In this document: positions 44,114 through 52,202 of the stretch, one piece after another
Position numbering within the stretch: the first letter of the stretch is position 1
Layout of the letters: every line of letters starts with the position of its first letter
DNA from: JBMHDN01 sp049889355
Lineage (GTDB): Bacteria > Pseudomonadota > Alphaproteobacteria > Puniceispirillales > Puniceispirillaceae
Assembly: GCA_049889355.1 (NCBI GenBank)
Contig: JBMHDN010000040.1
Span: 28,773 to 92,772, forward strand
DNA length: 64,000 bases
Direction: 5' to 3'
Made by a program: the position numbers and the translations under genes
The notes under the pieces: model-generated
What the model was told of the DNA's origin: nothing
Databases searched by the model: none
The model's input: only the letters and a program-made list of their open reading frames with translations

Positions 44114-44619
44114 CGCCGCTCTCCGCTGCCTTCTGCCTCCAGCCGCGTCAAAATCGCCTGTGCGTCTTCATCCAGCAAGGCCTGCAACACCTGATGAAAG
44201 CCTGCCACCGCCGCTGCCCCTGATTCGCGGTAGGCTGTGGCAAAACGACGGCTCTGCAGGCTGGCAATATCCGCTTCTAGCTCGGCCCCTTTTTGCGTGA
44301 GATAGAGCAAGCGCTGGCGGCGATCTTCTGCCCCGGTTTCCTGGCGGACATATGCTTCAGTCATCAGATGGGATAACACCCGGTTCAGGCTTTGTTTGGT
44401 GATGTTCAAAATCGCCAAGAGCTCGGAAATCGTAATGCCTGGCTGGCGGGCTACAAAATGCAGCACACGGTGATGCGCACGCCCCAACCCTAAATCAGCG
44501 AGCATGCGATCTGCTTCAGCGGTGAAATCCCGATAGGCAAAGAACATCAGCTCGATGCCCCGCCGCAATTCCTCCGGCCGCAGAAATAATCCTTGTTTAA
44601 TTGCTTTTATGTCAGCCAT
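44110..44619 (-). CDS. MarR-family transcriptional regulator, PetP-like
   Basis: A 169-residue winged-helix protein (HRVLHFVARQPGITISELLAIL; recognition helix ITKQSLNRVLSHLMTEAYV; wing ETGAEDRRQRLLYLT). Start ATG at 44619 (MADIKAIKQG); its stop overlaps the response-regulator start by 4 bp. Divergent from ilvE. Confidence 0.9.
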   Translation of the reverse strand: MADIKAIKQGLFLRPEELRRGIELMFFAYRDFTAEADRMLADLGLGRAHHRVLHFVARQPGITISELLAILNITKQSLNRVLSHLMTEAYVRQETGAEDRRQRLLYLTQKGAELEADIASLQSRRFATAYRESGAAAVAGFHQVLQALLDEDAQAILTRLEAEGSGERR

Positions 44620-44839
44620 GTTGACCAATCATACCAATCCTGCTAGCAAAAGAAAAGAGAGCGTTATCGATGGTTTTTGAAAGAATGATCGTAAATCCCT
44701 TCTTGATAAAGCAGTAATCAAACGTTCGGGGCTGGCAAATTGAAAGAGAATTACAATAAAAGGCCCGGTTATTGAGACCTCCGCCTTATTGCTGCGTCGA
44801 TAAAACCAAAAAGGCGCAAACCCTTTGGGAGAGATGAAA

Positions 44840-45757
44840 ATGGCACTGATTCCCTTTGATGACAGAGATGGGTTCATCTGGATGAATGGCGAGATGTTGG
44901 CTTGGCGCGATGCCAAGACCCACACCCTCAGCCATGGTTTGCATTATGCCAGCGCGGTCTTTGAAGGCGAGCGTGCCTATGGCGGGTCTATCTTCCGCTC
45001 AGCTGATCACACAGCGCGTTTGCGTCAATCTTGCCAGTATCTCGATTTTGATCTGCCGATGAGCGATGCTGAATTAAACGCGATTAAAGATCAGGTGCTT
45101 GAGGTTAATGGCATTGAAGAAGGCTATGTGCGTGCCTTTGCCTGGCGCGGTTCTGAGATGATGGCGATTTCTGCCCAGCAAACAAAAGTGCATGTCGCGG
45201 TCGCGGCCTGGCAATGGCCGAGCTATTTTGATCCAGAAGCCCGGATGAAGGGCCTGACCCTTGATTTGGCCAGCTGGCGTCGTCCAGCCCCTGATTCAGC
45301 CCCTGTCCATGCCAAAGCAGCAGGGCTCTATATGATTTGTACGCTTGCCAAGCATGAGGCAGAGCGCAAAGGCTTTAATGATGCGATGATGCTGGATTAT
45401 CGCGGCTATGTAGCAGAGGCAACAGGGGCGAACCTGTTCTTTGTGACCGATCAGGGCGAAATCCACACACCAACGGCAGATTGTTTTTTAAATGGGATCA
45501 CCCGCCAAAGCGTGATCCAGATGGCCCGTGATATGGGTTATCAGGTGGTGGAAAAACATATCCGCCCCGAAGAGATGAGCCAATATACAGAAGCTTTCTT
45601 GACCGGCACCGCAGCAGAAGTGACCCCGGTCCGCCAAATTGGTGAGTATGATTTCACCCCGGGCACAATTTGTAAGGCACTTATCGAAGGCTATGATGAT
45701 TTGGTCTATGGCCGGCGTAGCCTCTCAGATACCAGCCTTGCTAAGATGAGCGCTTAG
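44840..45757 (+). CDS. ilvE: Branched-chain amino acid aminotransferase
   Basis: A PLP-dependent class IV aminotransferase for the last step of Leu, Ile and Val synthesis. The PLP lysine lies in VHAKAAGLYM; other features are GLHYASAVFEGERAY, EATGANLFFV and FLTGTAAEVTPV. I chose ATG 44840 (MALIPFDDRDG) with GGGAGAG 6 bases upstream; the frame extends to a TTG at 44825. About 305 residues, normal for the family. Confidence 0.94.
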   Translation: MALIPFDDRDGFIWMNGEMLAWRDAKTHTLSHGLHYASAVFEGERAYGGSIFRSADHTARLRQSCQYLDFDLPMSDAELNAIKDQVLEVNGIEEGYVRAFAWRGSEMMAISAQQTKVHVAVAAWQWPSYFDPEARMKGLTLDLASWRRPAPDSAPVHAKAAGLYMICTLAKHEAERKGFNDAMMLDYRGYVAEATGANLFFVTDQGEIHTPTADCFLNGITRQSVIQMARDMGYQVVEKHIRPEEMSQYTEAFLTGTAAEVTPVRQIGEYDFTPGTICKALIEGYDDLVYGRRSLSDTSLAKMSA

Positions 45758-45785
45758 GCCCTCTGCATTTCCCGGATATTCAGTG

Positions 45786-46352
45786 TCACAAATAGCCGCG
45801 GGCAGCATGGAAATACTGCCCGCCTGTCCAGGCTGTCATCAGCGCGGCAACCCAGAGCATGGCGATACCCGCCTCGCGCAGGAATGTCATATCGCTGAGC
45901 AATTGATGGGCCACAGGTGCTGCGATTAACAAGCCGAGCGCCACCATCTGGATCGCGGTTTTCCATTTTGCCAGCTGTGTCACCGGCAGGGTGATCTCAG
46001 CCCCAGCTAGAAATTCACGCAAACCTGCGACCAGAAATTCGCGAAATAAAATAACCAGAGACGGGACCATATAGAGCCAGTTTATCTGCGGGTCTGTGGC
46101 GAGGGCCAAAATCACCGCAACCACCAATAATTTATCAGCGATCGGATCTAACATCCGGCCAAAGGCAGTGACTGATTCCCAGCGTCTGGCCAGATAGCCG
46201 TCCAGCCCGTCTGACACCGCGGCAAAGATGAATAACAACAAGGCTGTCCAGCGCCAGACATCTGCCAAATCCTGCCAGATGAGCATGGCGACAAGCGGGG
46301 CGATGAGCACCCTGAGGGCGGTGAGGATATTGGGTATCTGGCGTCGCCACAT
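45786..46352 (-). CDS. pgsA: CDP-diacylglycerol-glycerol-3-phosphate 3-phosphatidyltransferase
   Basis: PgsA makes phosphatidylglycerol phosphate, committing to PG and cardiolipin. 188 residues, about four membrane helices, and the complete CDP-alcohol transferase motif DGLDGYLARRW...FGRMLDPIADK. Lies 138 bp downstream of uvrC on the same strand and converges with ilvE. Confidence 0.95.
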   Translation of the reverse strand: MWRRQIPNILTALRVLIAPLVAMLIWQDLADVWRWTALLLFIFAAVSDGLDGYLARRWESVTAFGRMLDPIADKLLVVAVILALATDPQINWLYMVPSLVILFREFLVAGLREFLAGAEITLPVTQLAKWKTAIQMVALGLLIAAPVAHQLLSDMTFLREAGIAMLWVAALMTAWTGGQYFHAARGYL

Positions 46353-46490
46353 CTCAAAGCATCTCCGTTGATAAATCGAAACCAGGCCCGACTGCCTCTT
46401 TCGCCTATCCTTCGGTTTTAGCTGAATTTATAAATCGGCAGTAGCCCTGTTTTTCCAAAAAAGCCAAAAATCAGCTTTTGCTTATATCGG

Positions 46491-48470
46491 CTAGCTGCCT
46501 TGTCCATTGTGGAACCAGTCATAAATCTGCTGGGCGACCGCTTCTGAAATGCCATCTACCGCCATCAAATCGCGCATGCCTGCCCGTGCCACTGAACGGG
46601 CTGAGCCAAAATGGGTGAGCAAGGCTTTTTTGCGTTTTGGCCCGATACCAGGCACCCCATCCAGCGGGCTGGTCAGCGTGGCTTTGGTGCGCCGCGCACG
46701 ATGCGAGCCAATGGCAAAGCGGTGTGATTCGTCGCGCAAACGCTGCAGAAAATGCATCGCTGGGGCATTAAAAGGCAGGGTAAAGCTCTCGCTGCCCTCC
46801 ATATGGAATTGCTCGCGTCCGGCATTGCGCTCTGGGCCTTTGGAAACGCCAACGGCCCTGATATCTTCCAGCTCCAATTCTGCCAGCACCTCCAACACCG
46901 CATTGAGCTGGCCACGCCCGCCATCGATCAGCAATAATTGTGGCCAGTTGGCGGTGTTGCGCTCAGGGTCTTCTCGCAAAGCGCGTTCAAACCGGCGGAA
47001 AATCATTTGCCGCATCATCCCGAAATCATCGCCATCCTGCACGCCATATTTGCCATCTTTACGGATATTGAAAATGCGATAGCCAGATTTGATAAAGCCT
47101 TCTGGACCTGCGGCGACCATCGCCCCTATCGCATGGCTGCCTTGAATATGCGAGTTATCATATATCTCAACGCGGCTGATCGGCGTGTCTATGTCAAACA
47201 GCTGAGCCAGCTCATCCAGCAATTTGGTCTGGGCAGAACGATCGGCAAGCTGGCGTGCCAGCGCTTCTTCTGCATTTTTTAAAGCGAGCTCCATCACCGA
47301 ACGCCGCCCGCCTCGTGCTGGCTTTGAAACTTCGGTCTTGCGGCCTGCCTGCAGGCTGAGCGCATCTTGAATCAGCCCGGCCTCTTCTGGCAGATGGCTG
47401 ACCAAAATGGTTTTGGGCGGCGGCATATCTTCATAGAACTGGCCGATAAAGGCGGCCATCATCGTTTCTGGGCTTTCGCTGCCATCACCTTTCGGGAAAA
47501 AGGCTTTGTTGCCGTAATTGGTCCCGGCGCGGATGAAAAACACTTGAATACAAAATTTGCCAGCTTGCTCAGACAGCCCCAGCACATCTGCATCACTCAG
47601 CCCGTCCAGATGGATATCCTGATTGGCCTGAATAGCGGTCAGGGCGCGAATCCGGTTGCGCCACAGCGCGGCCTCTTCAAAATTCAGCGTCTCTGCGGCT
47701 TCTTGCATATGTTGGGCATATTCTTTTTGCACCGCATCAGACCGGCCAGATAAAAAGGCATGGGCAGCCCGCATTTGTGCGCCATACTCTTCTTCAGACA
47801 CTTTACCAACACAAGGCGCCGTACAGCGCTTGATCTGATATTGCAGGCAAGGGCGGGTGCGCGCTGAATAAATCGCATCAGAACAGGTGCGCAGCATGAA
47901 AGCGCGGGTGAGGGTGGTCACCGTCCGGTTGACCGCGCTGGTTGACGCAAAAGGCCCGAAATAATCCCCTTTGCGTTTCTGGCTGCCGCGATGTTTGGTC
48001 AGCTGGCCAAAAGGGTGATCACGGGTCAGCAAAATATGGGCAAAGCTTTTGTCATCTTTCAGCAAGATGTTAAAACGCGGGCGGTGCTGCTTAATCAAAT
48101 TTTGTTCCAGCAGCAGGGCTTCCACCTCTGTATTGGTGTGTGTCACCTCTAATGATTTTGTTTCAGAGACCATCCGCATCAACCGGCTAGAGAGCCTGTT
48201 TGGCTGGCTGTAGCTGAGCACGCGTCTGGCCAGCTGGCGGGCCTTGCCAACATATAAAATCTCGCCCTCATGGCTCAACATGCGATAGACACCAGGGCTG
48301 GCCGGCAGCGTATCGGCTGCATTCTTAATCACCTGCGCGCCAGTCGCATAATCCGGTTCAGGTGATAATGCCGCCGACACTGGATTGGCGTCGGCCTCAG
48401 CCAACGCATGTGATGGCGTCTTTAATGGCGTCTTTGATGGCCTGTTTGATGATGGGGGCTGTTCAGCCAT
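46491..48470 (-). CDS. uvrC: Excinuclease ABC subunit C
   Basis: UvrC makes both incisions in nucleotide excision repair. It has a GIY-YIG domain (PGVYRMLSHEGEILYVGKA), cysteine-containing region (RPCLQYQIKRCTAPCVGKV), UVR motif, RNase H-like nuclease domain (VEIYDNSHIQGSHAIGAMV; LLIDGGRGQLNAVL) and C-terminal helix-hairpin-helix repeats (LDGVPGIGPKRKKALL; LMAVDGISEAVA). Start uncertain: I give the ATG at 48470 (MAEQPPSSNR); the frame is open to 48545. The N-terminal 50 residues before the GIY-YIG domain are low complexity and include an in-frame 12-bp repeat (48412-48447). Confidence 0.95.
   Translation of the reverse strand: MAEQPPSSNRPSKTPLKTPSHALAEADANPVSAALSPEPDYATGAQVIKNAADTLPASPGVYRMLSHEGEILYVGKARQLARRVLSYSQPNRLSSRLMRMVSETKSLEVTHTNTEVEALLLEQNLIKQHRPRFNILLKDDKSFAHILLTRDHPFGQLTKHRGSQKRKGDYFGPFASTSAVNRTVTTLTRAFMLRTCSDAIYSARTRPCLQYQIKRCTAPCVGKVSEEEYGAQMRAAHAFLSGRSDAVQKEYAQHMQEAAETLNFEEAALWRNRIRALTAIQANQDIHLDGLSDADVLGLSEQAGKFCIQVFFIRAGTNYGNKAFFPKGDGSESPETMMAAFIGQFYEDMPPPKTILVSHLPEEAGLIQDALSLQAGRKTEVSKPARGGRRSVMELALKNAEEALARQLADRSAQTKLLDELAQLFDIDTPISRVEIYDNSHIQGSHAIGAMVAAGPEGFIKSGYRIFNIRKDGKYGVQDGDDFGMMRQMIFRRFERALREDPERNTANWPQLLLIDGGRGQLNAVLEVLAELELEDIRAVGVSKGPERNAGREQFHMEGSESFTLPFNAPAMHFLQRLRDESHRFAIGSHRARRTKATLTSPLDGVPGIGPKRKKALLTHFGSARSVARAGMRDLMAVDGISEAVAQQIYDWFHNGQGS
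48412..48447. repeat. In-frame 12-bp repeats in uvrC N terminus
   Basis: Three 12-bp units (GATGGCGTCTTT type) encode the SKTPLKTPSH stretch in the poorly conserved N-terminal extension of UvrC. Confidence 0.75.
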
Positions 48471-48576
48471 GGGCGGCATTATCCTGAAACATGTTGGCAG
48501 CTCTGCTTTCTCAATCATTCTAGGTCCAAACCCGAATAACAGCAATGAAATGGGATGAACCGGGCCTTAAATCCAG

Positions 48577-48645
48577 CCCTAAATCTCTGCTAAATCTCTG
48601 CCAAATCTCAGCTAAATCTCTGCCAAACCTCTGCCAGATTTCTAC
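48577..48645. repeat. Degenerate 11-12-bp repeats upstream of uvrC
   Basis: About six units of TAAATCTCTGCC type follow each other just outside uvrC. They generate a plus-strand open frame (KSLPNLCQIS) that I reject as a gene. Confidence 0.8.
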
Positions 48646-48723
48646 CCGGCTTGCGTCCATTCAGCAGCGTCTAGCCTGTTTTGTTGTTGCAATATACCGG
48701 TTAAAGGCAGGTGCTAACCGCCG

Positions 48724-48981
48724 GAGTCAAAGGGGCGAATCGATTCGCGCAGACTATCAAAAATCTTATCCCCGAAAGCTGTGGATAAGTTTGTGGGAGA
48801 ATCGCTGATTTGGGACCAGAAAGCGCAGAAATTAAGGCCTTTTATCGTTTTGCCTAAAAAATAGGCAAAAAATATATAATGAGTAAAAACAATGGGTTAA
48901 GTGAAATCAAGAGCGTTTTTGATCTCATTTTTATCAATTTGTCCTACAAATGTGGCAAAGCGTGTCAAAATGTGCACAACT
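48724..48981. other. Non-coding region with DnaA box and GANTC cluster
   Basis: This gap contains one perfect DnaA box (TTATCCACA on the minus strand, 48780-48788) opposed to a partial box (TTATCCCC, 48766-48773), with arms CTTATCC/GGATAAG. Four GANTC sites lie at 48724, 48737, 48742 and 48799, two of them inside the palindrome GCGAATCGATTCGC (48735-48748). Then follows an AT-rich stretch (about 48850-48960) and two weaker box-like sites near the right end (TGTGCACAA, TGTGGTTAA). This resembles an origin or a DnaA/CcrM-controlled promoter region; I do not call it an origin. Confidence 0.4.
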
Positions 48982-49968
48982 TTAGCCGATTGTGGTTAAT
49001 CCAGCAGCCGACATCGCTAAAAATAGACCATAAAAACAAAGCAATAACAGTGCCGTAACACGTCCGAGCGGGCGGCCACGCCAGATCAAAAGAGCCAATA
49101 AACCGGTGATGCCTATCAGCCAGGGCAGGGCAAATCCGCTCAGCTGATCTGAAAAGGGCAGCGGGGCCACCAAACCGGTGAGGCCGCCTATGGCTGCCAG
49201 ATTGAAAATATTTGATCCCAGCACATTGCCAAGGGCCATATCACCGCGCTTATGCAGCAAGCTCGCCACCACAGCTGCGATTTCAGGCAGCGAGGTGCCA
49301 ATCGCCACAATGGTCAGCGCAATCACCGCAGATGAAATGCCGCTGGCCTCTGCCAGTTGAACCGCGCCATCAACCATCCAATTAGCCCCGATAAGCAAGC
49401 CTGCGACACAAGCAAGGCTGGCAAGGCTGGCCTGCATCAAGGATGGCTTTTCTAAAGCTGCGTTATCATCGCCTGCTATGTCCGCCTCCAATTCGGCCTC
49501 TAATGCGCCGCTTTTTAACAGGCTGCGGATATAAAACCCGACCATCACCACCAAGCCGAAGCTGATGACAAAGCTCAAGGCTGAAAAGAGAAAGCCAGAT
49601 AATGCAAATATAAGGGTTACCGCGAGCAACATCATCAGATCGCGCCGGCTCGCCGGCTCATCTGTGCGCACCGCAAAAAACAGCGCACCCAGCCCCAGCA
49701 CCAGCAGGAAATTGGTGATGTTTGAGCCGATAATATTGCCAAGTGCGATATCAGGCTGGCCAGACAGGCCGGCATCCAGCGAGACCAGCAATTCAGGCGC
49801 AGAGGTGCCGCCTGCCACCACCAGAACGGCAATGGTCTGGGCAGGCAGCCTAAGGCGGGTTGCGAGCCCCAAAGTGGCTGGTATCAGATAATGGCCGGCG
49901 GTCAGCAGCACCGCCAAACCTGACATCAGCCAGAACAGAGAGTCCCAAATATTTGAGATCATAATCAC
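48982..49968 (-). CDS. Calcium/sodium antiporter family protein
   Basis: A 328-residue CaCA-superfamily protein (YrbG-like) with about ten membrane helices. Both alpha repeats are present: VAGGTSAPELLVSLDAGLSG with GNIIGSNITNFLL, and VAIGTSLPEIAAVVASL with GNVLGSNIFNLAAIGG. Exchanges Ca2+ (or K+) for Na+/H+ at the inner membrane. The cytoplasmic loop between repeats is acidic. Single gene. Confidence 0.92.
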   Translation of the reverse strand: MIMISNIWDSLFWLMSGLAVLLTAGHYLIPATLGLATRLRLPAQTIAVLVVAGGTSAPELLVSLDAGLSGQPDIALGNIIGSNITNFLLVLGLGALFFAVRTDEPASRRDLMMLLAVTLIFALSGFLFSALSFVISFGLVVMVGFYIRSLLKSGALEAELEADIAGDDNAALEKPSLMQASLASLACVAGLLIGANWMVDGAVQLAEASGISSAVIALTIVAIGTSLPEIAAVVASLLHKRGDMALGNVLGSNIFNLAAIGGLTGLVAPLPFSDQLSGFALPWLIGITGLLALLIWRGRPLGRVTALLLLCFYGLFLAMSAAGLTTIG

Positions 49969-50103
49969 GCCTTACATCACATCTTGATTTGAATAGCTTT
50001 GGTTGTTCGCCTGATGATATGCCCTAACTTGTGGTGGCAAGTCAAAAACTTGTGCTATATCGGGTGCGTAAATACCACCCGCCTCTCTTCAACAAAGCGG
50101 CGC

Positions 50104-51060
50104 ATGTCATCACAGGTTTTCGTCTCTATGACACATCCTTTTTCAGATTCAAGAATGTCTCGCCCTGAGCTTGTGGCCTGGGGCCTGCTGTTGATTGCGC
50201 CTGCTTTATTTTGTTCGAACATGATCATGGCCCGTGCCATGGTTGGGATTTTGCCGCCTATCAGCATGGCTTTTTTGCGCTGGTCTGTTGTGGCATTGGT
50301 GCTGGCGGTTTTTTGCTGGCGCGAGCTCAGAACAAAGCACCAGGATTTGCGCCGTGAATGGCCGCATCTGCTGTTTTTAGGCAGCCTTGGCATGGGGCTG
50401 TGTGGCGGGCCTGTCTATCTGGGGGGCGAGCTGACCACCGCCACCAATATCGGCCTGATATATGCCAGCTGCCCGCTCTTTGTCGCGCTTTTCGCAGCTT
50501 TATTTTTGAAAGAACAGCTTCATCTTGGCCAAATCGCCGGCCTTATCATTGGCCTGTTCGGGGTCATCTGGATCATCGCAGAAGGCGCGCCTTCGCGCCT
50601 TGTTCGCCTGTCTTTCAATACAGGCGATCTCTGGATTTGCCTCGCTACCTTGTCTTTTGCCATCTATTCAGTGGGGCTGCGTCATTTCCCAACTCGCTTG
50701 TCGGCCACCTTGCGGCTGGCGGCGATGGCAGCTGGCGGTGCGCTCTGTCATCTGCCTTTCATGGCAGCAGAGCTGACATTGTGGGGGCGTGAGATAATCT
50801 TGCGCCCTGAGGTATTTGCCGGCCTTGCGGTTTTGGTCTTTATCTCTTCTATCGGGGCTTATGCGACCTATGGCCAGGTGGTACGCGTGCTGGGCGCGGT
50901 ACGTGCTGGGGTCATTCTTTATATTGCCCCTGTCTATAATGCGGTCTTTGCGATGGTGTTATTGGGCGAGATGCTGACCGATTTTCATCTGGTCGGCTCA
51001 GCCCTTATTCTGCCTGGTCTCTGGCTGGTCGGGCGGGGCCATAACAGCCAAAGGGCTTAA
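50104..51060 (+). CDS. EamA-family (DMT) transporter
   Basis: About 318 residues with ten hydrophobic segments in two EamA repeats (FCSNMIMARAMVGILPPISM; LTTATNIGLIYASCPLFVAL; IAPVYNAVFAMVLLGEMLT). Substrate unknown. ATG 50104 is chosen; further in-frame ATGs at 50128 and 50155 are closer to the first helix, and the frame is open to 49999. Confidence 0.85.
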   Translation: MSSQVFVSMTHPFSDSRMSRPELVAWGLLLIAPALFCSNMIMARAMVGILPPISMAFLRWSVVALVLAVFCWRELRTKHQDLRREWPHLLFLGSLGMGLCGGPVYLGGELTTATNIGLIYASCPLFVALFAALFLKEQLHLGQIAGLIIGLFGVIWIIAEGAPSRLVRLSFNTGDLWICLATLSFAIYSVGLRHFPTRLSATLRLAAMAAGGALCHLPFMAAELTLWGREIILRPEVFAGLAVLVFISSIGAYATYGQVVRVLGAVRAGVILYIAPVYNAVFAMVLLGEMLTDFHLVGSALILPGLWLVGRGHNSQRA

Positions 51061-51113
51061 CCAGCCATTTGGCCAACCCTATCAGGCAGGCTTATCCCAG
51101 CCCCTATCCTCTA

Positions 51114-51965
51114 TCAGCTCACATCATCCATTAACTTGGCCATTAACTTGGCCTTTAGCGCGGCTTTATAGCGCGGGAATTGGCGTCTTTTGGTGAGCGA
51201 ATCACGCGCTCTGTTCCAGCGGCGGAGCAGCTTTGTTATGATCTGATCATCTGGCCAGCTGTGTTTTTGGCTATAGCCGATGGTGGTGGTGCGCCCATCT
51301 TCTTCAAAGGCTGGCGGGTCCAGATGCAGGATGGCGCAATCATGTCGCCACCAATGATGCATCAGACAATCAATCTCAAACATCTGTTTTTCCGGATGAG
51401 CCAGCATCTTCATTGCCGCCTTGCGGGTGAGGAAGTAAGCTTCAGATCCAAAATCATGATATTCCAGCAAGCTGAGATGCGTTTTGCGGGTCAGAGGGGC
51501 CAGCTTGTGGCGCGGCCTATTTTGCCGGCGGGTGGCCAGAAACACAAAATCAAGCCTATCTGCCTTTTCTATCAATCGTGCCAGTATCTCAGCCATCTCG
51601 GCTTTCTCAATTAGCCCCAGCGCATCATCTTCGAAAACCAGCCCATAATCTGCGCCGCTGTCAATGAGCGCCTGCCAGGCTTTGTGATGGCTCAGCGCAC
51701 AGCCAAGGGCATTATCCTGAAACGGCCCAGCAGCATGATAGCGGCGGCGCGGCGAGACAAGGCGGGCTTTTTCATTTGCCTCTATCTCTGCACCGCGGAC
51801 CGCATCGATAAAATGTGGCCTCAGACCCAATGCGCCAAGCCGCTCAGCCATCAGCTGGCGGCGTTCATCTGCCTCTGCAAAAGCGATGGTGAAAGCCGGA
51901 ATAGAAGCCGGAATAGAGGCCGAAATAGAAGTCGAAATAGAAGCGGGTGTAACATCTGATGTCAT
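51114..51965 (-). CDS. Glycosyltransferase family 25 protein
   Basis: A 283-residue GT25 (LPS glycosyltransferase) protein: ERLGALGLRPHFIDAVRG, the conserved ALGCALSHHKAWQALI and the metal-binding FEDDA. It probably adds a sugar to surface glycans. Both ends carry tandem repeats: the N terminus has an SI(S/P)AS series (residues 8-24) before the family domain, and the C terminus has AKLMAKLM. It is an isolated gene, not in a visible LPS cluster. Confidence 0.88.
   Translation of the reverse strand: MTSDVTPASISTSISASIPASIPAFTIAFAEADERRQLMAERLGALGLRPHFIDAVRGAEIEANEKARLVSPRRRYHAAGPFQDNALGCALSHHKAWQALIDSGADYGLVFEDDALGLIEKAEMAEILARLIEKADRLDFVFLATRRQNRPRHKLAPLTRKTHLSLLEYHDFGSEAYFLTRKAAMKMLAHPEKQMFEIDCLMHHWWRHDCAILHLDPPAFEEDGRTTTIGYSQKHSWPDDQIITKLLRRWNRARDSLTKRRQFPRYKAALKAKLMAKLMDDVS
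51130..51153. repeat. Two identical 12-bp repeats at the 3' end of the GT25 gene
   Basis: ATTAACTTGGCC is present twice in direct succession, encoding AKLMAKLM in frame near the C terminus. Confidence 0.75.
51892..51948. repeat. In-frame 12-bp repeats at the 5' end of the GT25 gene
   Basis: GAAGCCGGAATA / GAGGCCGAAATA / GAAGTCGAAATA units repeat about four to five times and encode an SIPASI-type N-terminal stretch ahead of the glycosyltransferase domain. Confidence 0.82.
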
Positions 51966-51979
51966 CTGCTTACCCCTTG

Positions 51980-52031
51980 CTCATACGCTTTTCTAATATG
52001 CTTTGCTCATATGCTTTGCTCATACGCTTTT
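51980..52031. repeat. Four 13-bp repeats between tRNA and GT25 gene
   Basis: CTCATACGCTTTT, CTAATATGCTTTG, CTCATATGCTTTG and CTCATACGCTTTT follow each other exactly. They occupy the leader of the GT25 gene. Confidence 0.88.
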
Positions 52032-52068
52032 TTGGCGCGGGCGTGAACAAAGCTGAAAAAGAGGGAAA

Positions 52069-52145
52069 TGGTGGGCCCGGCAGGACTCGAACCTGCAACA
52101 ACACGGTTATGAGCCGTGGGTTCTAACCAATTGAACTACAGGCCC
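52069..52145 (-). tRNA. tRNA-Ile2 (anticodon CAU, lysidine type)
   Basis: A 77-nt cloverleaf with encoded CCA. Acceptor stem GGGCCTG pairs with CGGGCCC; the D arm, anticodon stem CACGG/CCGTG with loop CTCATAA, and T arm GCAGG/CCTGC with TTCGAGT are complete. The CAT anticodon could be Met or Ile2. The C4-G69 and C5-G68 pairs are the known TilS recognition elements of tRNA-Ile2, and the GGGCCTG/CGGGCCCACCA ends are typical of alphaproteobacterial tRNA-Ile(CAU), so I favour Ile2. It lies 57 bp downstream of rpoD on the same strand with no terminator between. Confidence 0.85.
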
Positions 52146-52202
52146 CAATATTTCCATTTCGCATCCCATCTTTTGCGCCCTATCGCATAATGCGCCAAAA
52201 CA

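Noticed and set aside
48545..48808. Plus-strand open frame beside uvrC
   Set aside because: Its content is produced by the TAAATCTCTGCC-type tandem repeat; no ribosome site and no similarity.
48724..48981. Calling this the chromosomal origin
   Set aside because: Only one perfect DnaA box is present and flanking gene directions do not support it; kept as a finding, not an origin annotation.
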